From NCBI GenBank assembly GCA_028455995.1, contig JABELC010000005.1:2666001-2730000 (forward strand): a stretch of DNA of 64,000 nucleotides. The letters run 5' to 3'. Positions 45,727 through 56,629 of this stretch are shown in pieces. The notes under the pieces were generated by a model that did not search any database, had not been told where the DNA came from, and saw nothing but the letters and a program-made list of their open reading frames with translations. Within the stretch, counting starts at the first letter, position 1; the number at the start of each line of letters is the position of its first letter. The position numbers and the translations under genes were made by a program. The stretch comes from Scleromitrula shiraiana (Eukaryota > Ascomycota > Leotiomycetes > Helotiales > Sclerotiniaceae).

Positions 45727-48006
45727 ACACGTACTACTGGTAATTTTGAATAGTTAAACTGGTTTGTGCTACGAGTATATCTGTGGACGAATTACTAGTA
45801 ATAAGATCACTCCGTATAGTTCTATACAACTTAAGTACATGACCGATATTGACCTTCCAAATGTTTTGTATCATATGATTGTGCTAATGGATGCTTACCT
45901 ACATAATACCTAACGTCTAACTACTTTGTAGGTAAACGTATCAGATTTCTTACTACACTTATACATATTATATACGTTACTCCTGATCTCCGTAGTTTGT
46001 CTCTATACGAGTTGCATTCATTACGGACATCTCACTGCTATGTAGGTGGTATATTTTCATCTATACTCACTATCAAAAGTTTGTCATTTTGTAAGTTGAT
46101 CAACTTCCTTCTTTTTCATGGCAACATCTATAGTATTCTCTGGGCCTTCGATCTTTACCTAGCACTGCAGGTCGGGACACGGATCTATGCGCCGTTCTGC
46201 AATGGTACATTGAGATATTAATGTGGCTAGCTTATAGCGAGATTTGTGTATCCCCAGTGCTTCACGATGCCAATTTAAACCATTCAAGAAATATACGCAC
46301 ATTTCGTGTGTACGCCTTGCATAGTTTGTGATGAGCTGGGTTTCCCTTTAGGTGAGCCAGAAGCTATAACTATCTACCGATCTTGTATCACAAAGAAGTT
46401 GTGCTCCGACTCGCTGGACTCTAAATATAATCCATTGCGGCTCTTGAATCGTACGGACTCGGGACAACACCACAAGGCTACGGAAAATGATTTCTCCATT
46501 ATTCTACAAACCAAAAATGGCCTTTTCCGATTGAATAAACTCGAACTATTCGCAAATCTCGCCGCAGCCATATAGTCGAAATCATATCCTCAAGTTCGTT
46601 GGACGTGAGTACGAGGTAGGTGGCAATGATTTAGGACTCAGGAATAATTAATATTATCCATTCGCCGAAAAACCTCCACCTTGGCGGTCGGGGAAACTTC
46701 CCCCGCACTAAACAGAATCACTTTGTACGTACGTACCCTAATAAATAGATCTACTGCAGCATCTGGATCCAAGGGTCCAAAGTAGTTGCAGGCTGTGGGG
46801 CAGATAGTAAAGGTCAACTATCCTAAAATGCTGCTACTATCCCGCTCAGCCTCGAAGCGATTCTAATCACTACGTGAGCTAATGTAGTTCATGTTGCTAA
46901 ATACGCTTCTTTCGTTTAAACTGGAAATTGATGAGAAAATATTCGAATTCAGGGGGTTGATTGTCTTACCATACCTTCTGTTTCAATCTGTAGAATCGAG
47001 TAGGCTCATCGAAAAACAAGCTGATAGGGATAGGAAACAATACATAAGAGAGTCGATTGCACATAGCTAAATATATTGTCTTTGTATCTCCAATCAATAA
47101 TGGGGTAAATCCGTGGACTACTACGACTATCCATGAATGAATCTACACTATCGTATACATCGTGCCAATTTAATCCTTGCATTTGCAGTTGCTAGTGCTA
47201 GCCCTAGGTAGTAGTAGTAGTCAATACCTACTAAGGTACACCTAGACAATGTCGAGACCTTTCTAAGGTTGAATACATAGTATTTATTTGAAAGCCCATT
47301 CCCCATCTTTTGATTTTCTTACACCTTCTTGTTCATCCCACTCACTTTCGTTTTGAAATCTAAAATTTGTTAGTGTTTGCTGTGTTTGCTGTGTTTGCTG
47401 TGTTGCTGGTATATGTCGTGTGATTCTGATCTCTCACTAAAGTCCGAGCACATGAACAACATTGTGTTTTGATAAGGAAAGGATAATCGATAAGACTTCT
47501 TTATCTCCACTTCAATTATCCAAGACCAAGGCCGAGTAGGGGGCTGTTGTCGATGTGTCGATGATCATACGTACTTACGTTTTGTTTTTTTTTATGATAA
47601 GAGGTTCGTTGGATACAAATCAAAGTGAGTTTCATACCATTCTCTACTCGTTAACTTATTCCATTCATTTACTTACATGATACAAGTCCGAATGAGCATT
47701 GAATAAGTAGACACCCCATTGCCAGAGCCGAGAAGACAAAACAGTCGTCGAACCCTACCTATTCTGGAATAGAACAAAGAAATATATGAATATCCATTGT
47801 TTCTAGGGTTTCCATGCAATACTTTGATTCACTCTAGATTGCATACTTTCCACAATTCGAACTTCAACGGCATAATCTTGTGGTCATGGTCATCTAAGAC
47901 ATCGTCCATATTAACCCCGCACCTCCTCGACAGCATCTTATCTATTCAGATAACTCGTGGTCATTTGTCCAATAGTTGAATACAACCCTCGAACAAAATT
48001 GCAGCC

Positions 48007-50094
48007 ATGGCAGCTACTATAACTACAGCAGGAGAGTCAGCTGTGGCTGTACCTACAATAATGGAACAACAATCCGAATCAATCCCAACTGAACGATCTT
48101 CAAAGGCTAAAGGAAAATGGCTCCAAAGAATATCTTCATCGCCTACGCTTGCGCAATTAACTCGGAAAAGAGCAAGCAGTAATCCATATAGCACCAGGAG
48201 TACACTTTCGTGTGTAAGCTTAGCCTCTATGAATCCCGCAAGAACCCAAGAGAGCTCTGCTTCTCAATCTACTACAGGTGGTTACTTGACCGCACCGACA
48301 TCGATGCCGACTACGCCCGGTGCTGATACACCGTTTTTCGATCCAGAATATCGTCATATTGCTATCCGACGCATCGAGAACGAAGCGATGGCCGGCGCAA
48401 CTGTAAGCAGCCTTCCACTCGATATCAAATCACATTCTGCTTCACGATCCGTAGCCGTTGTCAAAGATTACTTTTCATTACCGGTAGCAATTCCTAAAAG
48501 ACAAAGACGAATAAACTTCGACTTTTGGAATGATATGCCACACGAGATTAAACTACATATCTTCGCATTCCTCAAACCCAAAGAATTGGTGCGAGCCTCA
48601 ATAGTATGTAGGAACTTTCATCGGATTTGCTTTGATGGTCAACTTTGGACGCGCTTCGATGCATCGGAATTCTACACAGACATCCCCGCCGAATCATTAG
48701 CAAAAATAATTATATCGGCGGGGCCATTCGTCAAAGATTTAAATATACGGGGTTGCGTTCAGATGGAACATTACAAACGTGCGGAAATGGTGGTTAAGGC
48801 ATGCAAAAACCTTATAAATGCAACTCTTGAGGGCTGCCGCAATTTTCAGCGATCGACTTTACATAACCTCCTGAAGACTAACGAGAGATTAGCCAACCTT
48901 AATCTCACCGGACTAGCTGCTGTTAACAACGGAACTTGCAAAATTATAGCGCAATCATGTCCTCACCTTGAAATGTTTAACGTTTCTTGGTGCACTCACA
49001 TGGACGCTCATGGTATACAGGTAGTAATCAGGGGTTGTCCAAAGTTGAAAGATCTTCGTGCTGGCGAAATAAGGGGCTTTGATAATCTGGAGCTTGCACA
49101 AGATATTTTTGAGACCAACGGACTTGAGAGACTTGTTCTGAGTGGCTGTGCGGACATAAACGATGCAGCTCTTCAAACTATGATCGCTGGTCAGGACCCG
49201 GAAATTGACATTTTAACTGATGTCCCAATGGTTCCGAATCGCCGCCTCAGACATTTGGATCTTAGCCGCTGCAATCGATTAACGAGCGTGGGGATCAAAT
49301 CCCTTGCTCATTTAGTACCATACTTGGAAGGGCTTCAATTGAGTGGTTGTGTTAATCTAACGGACAACGCACTTGAGGATATTTTGGCTACCACGCCTCT
49401 TCTAACGCATTTGGATTTGGAGGAACTCAACCAATTGACGAACAATTTACTATCAGAAAGCCTTGCAAGAGCTCCATGCGCACCCATTTTACAGCATCTA
49501 TCCATAAGCTATTGCGAAAATCTGGGTGATACAGGAATGCTTCCAGTGGTCCGCGCTTGCATGGGCCTTAGAAGTATCGATATGGATAACACTAAAGTCA
49601 GCGATTTGGTTCTTGCTGAAGCTGCATCCATGGTCCGCTCACGCTCGTCACGTACAACTAATTTACAATCACGTCCTCGCACTGGTCTTCGTATGATCGT
49701 GTATGATTGTCAAAACGTCACTTGGACAGGAATTCGCGAAGTGTTGTCTAGAAACTCGGAAGTAAAGAAACCTTCCGATGGCCAGAAAGAAGTGACCTAT
49801 CCTACAGAAGTCATATCGCTCAAGTGCTTTTACGGTTGGCAATTAACAGTAGACGAGCACACGAAACGAGTACTTCGCGGTGATCTTCCTGCTGCGGGAC
49901 GCCTCGAGAGAAAATGGGTCGAATATATGATGGCAAATGAGGAAGCTGGGGCTGGTGGTGCGGGTCTACGCAGAAGACGTAGAAGAGCAAGAGAAGCTCA
50001 GATGATGCATGCAGATGAAGAAGAAGGTGGCATGGCTGTTGGTGGCGTTGGTAGGAGACGGAGGGCGCGAAGTAACGGTTGTTTTGTTATGTGA
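48007..50094 (+). CDS. F-box / leucine-rich-repeat protein with C-terminal CaaX box
   Basis: Substrate receptor of an SCF ubiquitin ligase. A single exon of 695 residues. The first 165 residues are Ser/Thr-rich. The F-box, about 172-218, reads FDFWNDMPHEIKLHIFAFLK followed by LVRASIVCRNFHRICFDGQLW. Then come about a dozen Cys-containing LRRs to about residue 620, e.g. LEMFNVSWCTHMDAHGIQVV, LRHLDLSRCNRLTSVGIKSL, LEGLQLSGCVNLTDNALEDI, LQHLSISYCENLGDTGMLPV. The layout is like S. pombe Pof2, yeast Grr1 and animal FBXL2/FBXL20. The tail is polybasic (GLRRRRRRAREAQ, GRRRRARSNG) and ends CFVM, a canonical CaaX prenylation signal with Met last, predicting farnesylation and membrane attachment as known for CaaX-bearing FBXL2. 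The start MAATITTAGES at 48007 has a good context. Confidence 0.92.
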   Translation: MAATITTAGESAVAVPTIMEQQSESIPTERSSKAKGKWLQRISSSPTLAQLTRKRASSNPYSTRSTLSCVSLASMNPARTQESSASQSTTGGYLTAPTSMPTTPGADTPFFDPEYRHIAIRRIENEAMAGATVSSLPLDIKSHSASRSVAVVKDYFSLPVAIPKRQRRINFDFWNDMPHEIKLHIFAFLKPKELVRASIVCRNFHRICFDGQLWTRFDASEFYTDIPAESLAKIIISAGPFVKDLNIRGCVQMEHYKRAEMVVKACKNLINATLEGCRNFQRSTLHNLLKTNERLANLNLTGLAAVNNGTCKIIAQSCPHLEMFNVSWCTHMDAHGIQVVIRGCPKLKDLRAGEIRGFDNLELAQDIFETNGLERLVLSGCADINDAALQTMIAGQDPEIDILTDVPMVPNRRLRHLDLSRCNRLTSVGIKSLAHLVPYLEGLQLSGCVNLTDNALEDILATTPLLTHLDLEELNQLTNNLLSESLARAPCAPILQHLSISYCENLGDTGMLPVVRACMGLRSIDMDNTKVSDLVLAEAASMVRSRSSRTTNLQSRPRTGLRMIVYDCQNVTWTGIREVLSRNSEVKKPSDGQKEVTYPTEVISLKCFYGWQLTVDEHTKRVLRGDLPAAGRLERKWVEYMMANEEAGAGGAGLRRRRRRAREAQMMHADEEEGGMAVGGVGRRRRARSNGCFVM

Positions 50095-52730
50095 ATATGA
50101 GACTCGAGACACGAGATATGGGATATGGAATATGACTTTGGATATAGGACAATTTGCCCATTCTTGGCGGCACATACTATGGATATATGCAATACTACGA
50201 TGCAACCAGCATTGCATTCGGGGTTTTTCTGGGAATTCGGATCTAGGATGATTATGGGTGTTTACGCATGGAAAAGGATGGATGAGAGGTGTTTATGGGC
50301 AACTGTGGCCTCTTTTGTTTTGAGAAAGTGCTGGTGCTGGTGCTCGGTTTTCAAATAGATTACTTCTCTTCTGTTCTGGTTGGGTATGGTTATTTAGTCA
50401 CGATTCGACTTCTACACACAGTATCTGTTTTATCTATCGATGGAGGGCGAACGTGACGATGATGATTCGAACGATTATATGCATTTTGTGTTTTGGGCGG
50501 AGTAGTTGGTTGGCATGGCACACTGGATATAGATAGCACTAAGTAACTACATGGAAGGCATTTTTTTCTCTCACATATACTAGGCTTCGCATACATGATA
50601 TTACCTTTAACACACCGAATATTCTACCACGTTATATTCTGTTTTTTCTTTGTGTTATGTCTAGCCTCGTGTTCTTTGTTTCTACATAAAAGGATTAGGG
50701 GAGTGGTCTTAGTTGTTCTTGGTATATATGGCGTTTCGTGCCAAAACTTGCCTTGTGGAAATTCGGCGTTCTTTGTTTTGCTCTTCCTCTTATATGGATT
50801 GAATATGGGTATTAATATTACGTTTTATACTCCATACATTATAGGTAATGGAAATATCTATGGTGCTGTATGAGTTTCGTCATGTTTCCATCACACACAA
50901 ATTCATGACTCAATCATTGGTATATGATAATGTAGCGAGCAGATGGATGATTGAACAATTTGATTTGGAAGATAGTCAATAACGGATTCGCTAGTGCTGG
51001 GCGGATCATTGAGAGATAGGTGTTTGTTGGGGGATAAAAACACATGAATAGTCGGGTTTGATGGAACTGATGTCTTTAATCAATGATAATATTGCCCTTA
51101 GGGTTTAATTCCAACGCAATAAGGAGAGAACTCTTGAAATTAATCTTAAGAATAGTCTTCACAATCAAGAAAGCGGACCTTGAATCTAAGATTCTTGAGA
51201 ACACGTAAACTCCAAGTGGTATACTTAAGAATTGAGAATTGTATTATGATTAAGTTGACCATAACTCTGTTTTTGTTCCTTCCCAAACTAGAAACTTGAA
51301 GTCTGTATAAAGCAAAGAGGTCTAGTAAAGCAACCATCCATAGTTTAGGCCCCTAAGAGATCCTAGACCAACCATCGAAACCAACCCAGAATTGCGTCAA
51401 ATCCTAAGTTCCCAGGTGATCAAAAGAAGGAAGTTGCTGAATAAGTAAGTATATTGAGAGAGATGAAAGGAAGATGAAGATAGAACTCTATTTTCATATC
51501 CAAATATCCAAAACTCCAGATTCATTAAGGTTTATGGTACCCCTCGTCCTTTCTAATTTTGTTAAAAGAAAGATAAAACAATTGGGTATTTGGAAATCTT
51601 TACATTGAAATGATATACTAAACATAGTGGTACTGCTGTCATAGTAATTTGACGCTCATGGTTTTTGTTTGTACTGGATGATAAACATTAGCATTCTAAC
51701 AGTAGATAAACATTAGCATTCTAAGAACCAGTGAAAAATTAGAGCAACGCCCAACAAATCAACATGCTTCATAGATATCTAATGGGAAATGTAATTTGCA
51801 TACACTTATCCCAGATCATATGTCATATGAGTTAGGAAGGAACGATGAGGCGGGTTTCCTGATTGAGATTGAACGGTTTTTAGTGTAAGTATAAACCCCC
51901 CCCCCCCCCTCAAAATCGAAAGATTTGTATGGGGAAACCTTCTTCTTCTTTTCCCTTCGTTCTTCCCATAACATTTCATGTGGCATTAGTGTTTTCTCTT
52001 CCTTAAGCAATTTCTATACAACTTCTATACAACCCTCAATCCTCAAGGCGTTGCTTGATTAGAAAATCAGACAATAGGAAAACAATATTGAGGTTTCTCT
52101 ATGTAGCTTGAGTATACCTCTCTGTATGTAGCTTGAGTATACCTCTCTGTATGTAGCTTGAGTATACCTCTCTGTATGTAGCTTGAGTAATACCTCTCTG
52201 TAGCTTGAGTATACTAACTCGTTGCAAATATATGTAGAGGTATTTTGAGATTTGTAAGGATGGTGATTGAAGGACGGAGAAAAGGAGAAAAGTAGAAAAG
52301 TAGAAAAGGGAAATGAATGAATGAAATATGCACTGTATTATAACCCTACAATTCCCATAACTATGAGAAATTACAAATGGCCACCCGGAAATGGAATACA
52401 TCCAAGGTTCGATTTATCTGCTTAGATCTATCTATTAATGAAAGTATACTCTGTTACCTATTACGATAATTCACACAATATATTTGAATCTTTATGTTTT
52501 GAAAGGGCATTGGAAAATACCTAGGATTAGCACCCAGGTGTAGTGTATTTATAGCACTGTGCTGTCATACCCCCTAGCCTTCCCGTTTATACCCAGACCG
52601 ACCACCAATACCCAATGAGTTGCCTCTCCACAAATAATTAATATTATCATTTGCTACGATAATTGTTACCAGCCCAGCCAGTACCATTTCTAACTCGTCA
52701 TGAATCTACAAATTTCAATTACTTGAAGTA
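50095..52730. other. Intergenic, 2.6 kb
   Basis: This holds the F-box gene 3' UTR and the promoter of the PXA gene. A hydrophobic 92-codon frame at 50595-50873 (+) is AT-driven and not called. C9-type homopolymer runs lie near 51897-51909. A 25-bp tandem repeat (52101-52215) is listed separately. Confidence 0.5.
52101..52215. repeat. 25-bp tandem repeat, 4.6 copies
   Basis: The unit ATGTAGCTTGAGTATACCTC-TCTGT starts at 52101, 52126, 52151 and 52176, with a truncated fifth copy from about 52202. The first three copies are identical. The fourth has a one-base insertion (GTAATACC). A minus-strand frame across it encodes a short peptide repeat but is not supported as a gene. Confidence 0.93.
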
Positions 52731-55357
52731 ATGGCAGGCGTAACTGCTCGCGCACCTTTCCAGCCTCGCTCAAAATCTCATACCGTCGCAAACCTCTCTA
52801 ATAACATCTCTGCTTCAACGGTCCCTCCACCAAATCTTCTACTACGACCAGATACTCCAAGCAATCGTTCTTCGCCCGCAGACACAATCTCAGATAGGTC
52901 TACACTATTATTCATACGACGTACATTATGCTCGCACTTGAGTGATAAGGGCCGTAGTACCCCGGCTCCAATCGATGAGATTCTTCCACCATTGACTAGC
53001 AGCAACGAGGTTGATCTACAACTCTACGCCTTCATATCGATAATAATAAGGGAGTTTGTGCATACATGGTATGCCAAGATAACGCCAGATCAGACATTTG
53101 TGGAAGAGGTAGTGAACATTATTGCTCATTGCACGAGAGCTCTGGAGCAAAGGTTGAGAAAGGTCGATTTGGAGAGTTTGCTGCTCGAGGAACTTCCAGA
53201 TTTGTTAGAGGCACATGTTAAAAGTATAGTTACTTTATGGGTTGTCTTCAAAAGGAATGCTAATCAGATGGGCATGAATAGTATATAGAACGGCGCATTG
53301 TTCTCTACATCCAGATCCAATATCAATTGATCCGCGACAAATATATCATTCATTATGGGAGTTTGCTCCATTGTCTCCAGTCCCTGTTGAGGGAGACCAG
53401 GATTCGATAAAGTCGCAATCAAACAACGAAGCTGCTTATAGACAATTGACTGTCTACGGTGTTTTGGCCGTGCTCTTACCGACAGAGGATCTTGAAAATG
53501 ACTGTTTAACATCTCTGGTTGGGCAGATATTCTCGGAAATGATTCTGGGTGGTGGTATTGGAGGTAAAGCTTGTGAACCGTGGCTATTATGGGAGGGTAT
53601 CACGAAAATTGCAGAAGTTATTCAAGCCCGGCTGCCCAAATCAAAAGCTCAAGTTCGGATTGACAGATCGAATTCAGAGGTTACCAAACCAGCTTCATTG
53701 GTTATAGATGGAGGAGCTGCAAAATACGCAAAATTCAAACAGTCAACGCAGAAAATATTCTGGCTTGTCCTCCAATATTTAGTTCTAGCCTTTGCCGCGA
53801 TACGCATTATGATCATTGCTATTGCTACCTCATCCTCACTTCCGTCTCGTATTCCTCAAATGAGGAAAACCACTGGGTCAACTTCTCCGAGGGATAATTC
53901 GGAACCACCGATGAATACGGAAGCAATAGCTGGCCCGCCATTCAAGCAACCTATCATCAGAATGAAGCTATGGTCTTGTGTCTCAACTTTGCTAGATATG
54001 GACGCTCGCATGCCATGGCTGAACGCCACATTATCTCTTCTTCAATGGGGTGCAATTACCGGCCCTGGGGGAATCGGGGATGTAGACGGCATGATTGATA
54101 AGTAAGTTTTGTTTTTCTGATTGATCGTTTTATCTTATTCCGAACTCCAGAATCAAACCATTGAATGTCACACCGCATGAAATTTAGGTCACTTGACCTC
54201 CAAATGTTCCAGTTAGCTTGCAGAAACGAAGTCGTTTCAAATTGGCTAGCTCCCGCTATCGGTGTGCATGCAGAATACCGAACCTATTTGCCCAGCCGTC
54301 AGCCACTATAACGCAATGCAACCTCATCTTATGAACATCCATGAATGGGATAGAATACCTCGAAACGACAATGCACCTAACATCATGCGGCCATATCTTG
54401 AAATCCAATCATCCCCCCAAATCCGTATCGATGCATTCTTCCAAAATCCTTGCACTTACGTTTCGTAAAGTATTCAAGTTGGGGAATAAAGTAGTTGAGC
54501 CTTACGGCAGTATTCTCTAAGCGCCCGGCTGAATATTGACATACATCATACATCATATCTCACATAATGCCTCGCATATTCTAGTAGTCAGGATTCTAAA
54601 CCAGTCAATCGCTGATGCCTCTTCTTGCTAACAACTTGGAAGATCTGCATTTGGCATTTTTTTTAATTCCTCCCATCTTTTTTGGCCCCCGATTACATTT
54701 ACGTGTAATACTTTTTATTATTATTTGAGCCCCTAGTCCAAGTGGCCTGGCGACTCCGCTTCCATACCGGGATCAAATCTATCGATTCCTTCTCTGCACA
54801 TAGGGCACAAGAATAGGAAAAGAAAAGCACCAAAATCAGCCTATCTGGCCACGGCCCCATCCATCACATCCATTGTGTCATACTATGTCATGTCATGTCA
54901 TATTTTATTACTTGCTTTACCTACACACACAACTAATGCACCACCGCCTTTCAGAATCATCTCCCACCAAGTCCAAACTCACATTCTCGACCCCACACTT
55001 CTACCCCCCCTCCTCCGAACCCTCCGTCTTGCCCTGTTCCCTAATAACACTTTGGCTCCTGGTCGAGTCCCCCCAACCGCTACGGAGTCTCTTGTTATTA
55101 GGAAACGCTGCGCGGAAAGTATTTTGGCTTTGCTTCCAGAGGCTGTATGGAACGTTTACTTCGGCGATGGGGATGGTAAGAGCATGAGTAAAGGAGAAAG
55201 GCATTTACAAGAAGTGGAAGATGTTTTAGATATTTTTAGTGACGTATATTGCAATAAACATCTCCTGTACGGAGTAGTGGAACTTATTCTTATAAGATTG
55301 ATACCGGAAATGGCAGAGAAGGGAGTAGATCAGTTGTTGGAGGAGAGGTTGAATTAG
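52731..55357 (+). CDS. PXA-domain membrane protein
   Basis: Three exons, 52731-53223, 53282-54101 and 54955-55357, give 571 residues. Intron 1 is 58 bp (donor GTATAG). Intron 2 is unusually long at 853 bp but has a clean GTAAGT donor, an AACTAATGC branch and a CTTTCAG acceptor, and joins IDKIISHQVQTHILDPTLLP in phase. The PXA (PX-associated) domain, about residues 85-260, includes LYAFISIIIREFVHTWYAKI, HPDPISIDPRQIYHSLWEFA and LTVYGVLAVLLPTEDLEND. A membrane-spanning stretch, IFWLVLQYLVLAFAAIRIMI, follows. The C-terminal part has CAESILALLPEAVWNVYFGD and NKHLLYGVVELILIRLIPEM. PXA domains occur in sorting-nexin-type proteins of endosomes and other membranes; this one has no PX domain. The exact role is unknown. 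Confidence 0.85.
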
Positions 55358-56629
55358 CTTATTGATGGTTAATCAATGTGGCTTCACCCTCAGAGTTATT
55401 CTAGATACCCAAATTTGACATATATTTTCACTTCCCACACAACGCAATTAATGACGAATTGTAAGATTTCAAAACCAAACAGAGGGCCGCCCATGAAATT
55501 GCAAGTAATTGAAATTGGGGCCGCCAGATTATATTCAAAGTGAAGGGAAGAGAAAGCTACCACCATCCTACATAATGTGCTATATAAGATACAAAAAGTA
55601 TTTCATCCGTGAGACATTCAGCCATTCGTTCCATTCCGTTCAATCACATACAACATTCACATCATCCTATCCCATCTCATTCCATCCACCCCGAACAATA
55701 TCATCTTACAAGAAGACAGAAAGTGCTCGGAATCAGAATAGAAAGAGATGGGAAAGTATAAGAAAAGAAAGAAAGTTTTTATAAATAGAAAATGCAGGGG
55801 AAAAGGGATGTATATAACAAAACAAGCCGTGGTTCATACGTACATACAATAAAGAGGTAAAAGAAAAGAGCGCAAGGAAGAAAGAAATCAATGCAGAAGA
55901 AACTGTCGATTAAAGATGCACCTTTGCAACCCCAGAACGGAATACATCATATAAACCTCGCACGCATGAGCTATAAGAGCTAGAGAAACAGATGATACGA
56001 CCTGACATGATATAGTATGAAAACGTGCTAAAGGGGGTATGAAGAAATGGAAACGGAAATGGGGAAACGAACAATGAAAAGAAGAAAAGTGTAAAACAGG
56101 GCATAAATGAAGTTCCAGAAACGAAAAAAAAAAATCCAAAAACAAAGGTAATAAATATATAAAAACAAGACGCAAACAAACAAGCAAGCATTGGAATAGC
56201 AGCAGCAGCAGCAGCAGCAGCATTGAAGATTTGTTTCGCGTGAGCGTCGAAGATGTAATATAATGCGAAGGTCGAACATTATTATCAATTGAAGAATGGG
56301 TATAAAATCAAGATCTGTTGCTCGAGAATTGCTATCTGTCTCTTTTTCTTTGTTTTCTACCCCCAAGGTGATTCGAGAATAATGTATTGATTGACGATTT
56401 TGAACAATATATATGGTTTCATATGACCCTATAAAGATGACCGAAAGATAATGTGTAATTCAAGATAAAATTAACGCCGGAAGATGTGCTGAAAAATTGG
56501 AAAACGTTAAATTGGAAAAGGCCGTGGATAATTGATGTACAAGATAACCCTTTGATAAGCGTGTATATATGCAAACAAGGATTCTGGTTTTTGAATTTTG
56601 AATTATGATGATGTGTCACAATCATAGTG
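55358..56629. other. Convergent 3' intergenic region
   Basis: A 1.27-kb spacer between convergent genes. It is purine-rich on the plus strand from 55,730 to 56,180 and contains an (AGC)7-8 microsatellite at 56200-56222. Frames across it are low complexity and not called. Confidence 0.5.

Noticed and set aside
50595..50873. 92-codon hydrophobic frame resembling a membrane protein
   Set aside because: Composition follows the T-rich DNA; it lies in a 3' region and has no family resemblance.
52099..52401. 100-codon minus-strand frame with a repeated ATYREVYSS-like peptide
   Set aside because: The peptide repeat is just the 25-bp DNA repeat translated; no other gene-like feature.
54730..54800. 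tRNA-like stretch in the long PXA intron (AGTCCAAGTGGCCTGGCGAC...CCGGGATCAAATC)
   Set aside because: It has a loose A-box-like and B-box-like sequence but no pairing T-stem or acceptor stem could be formed.
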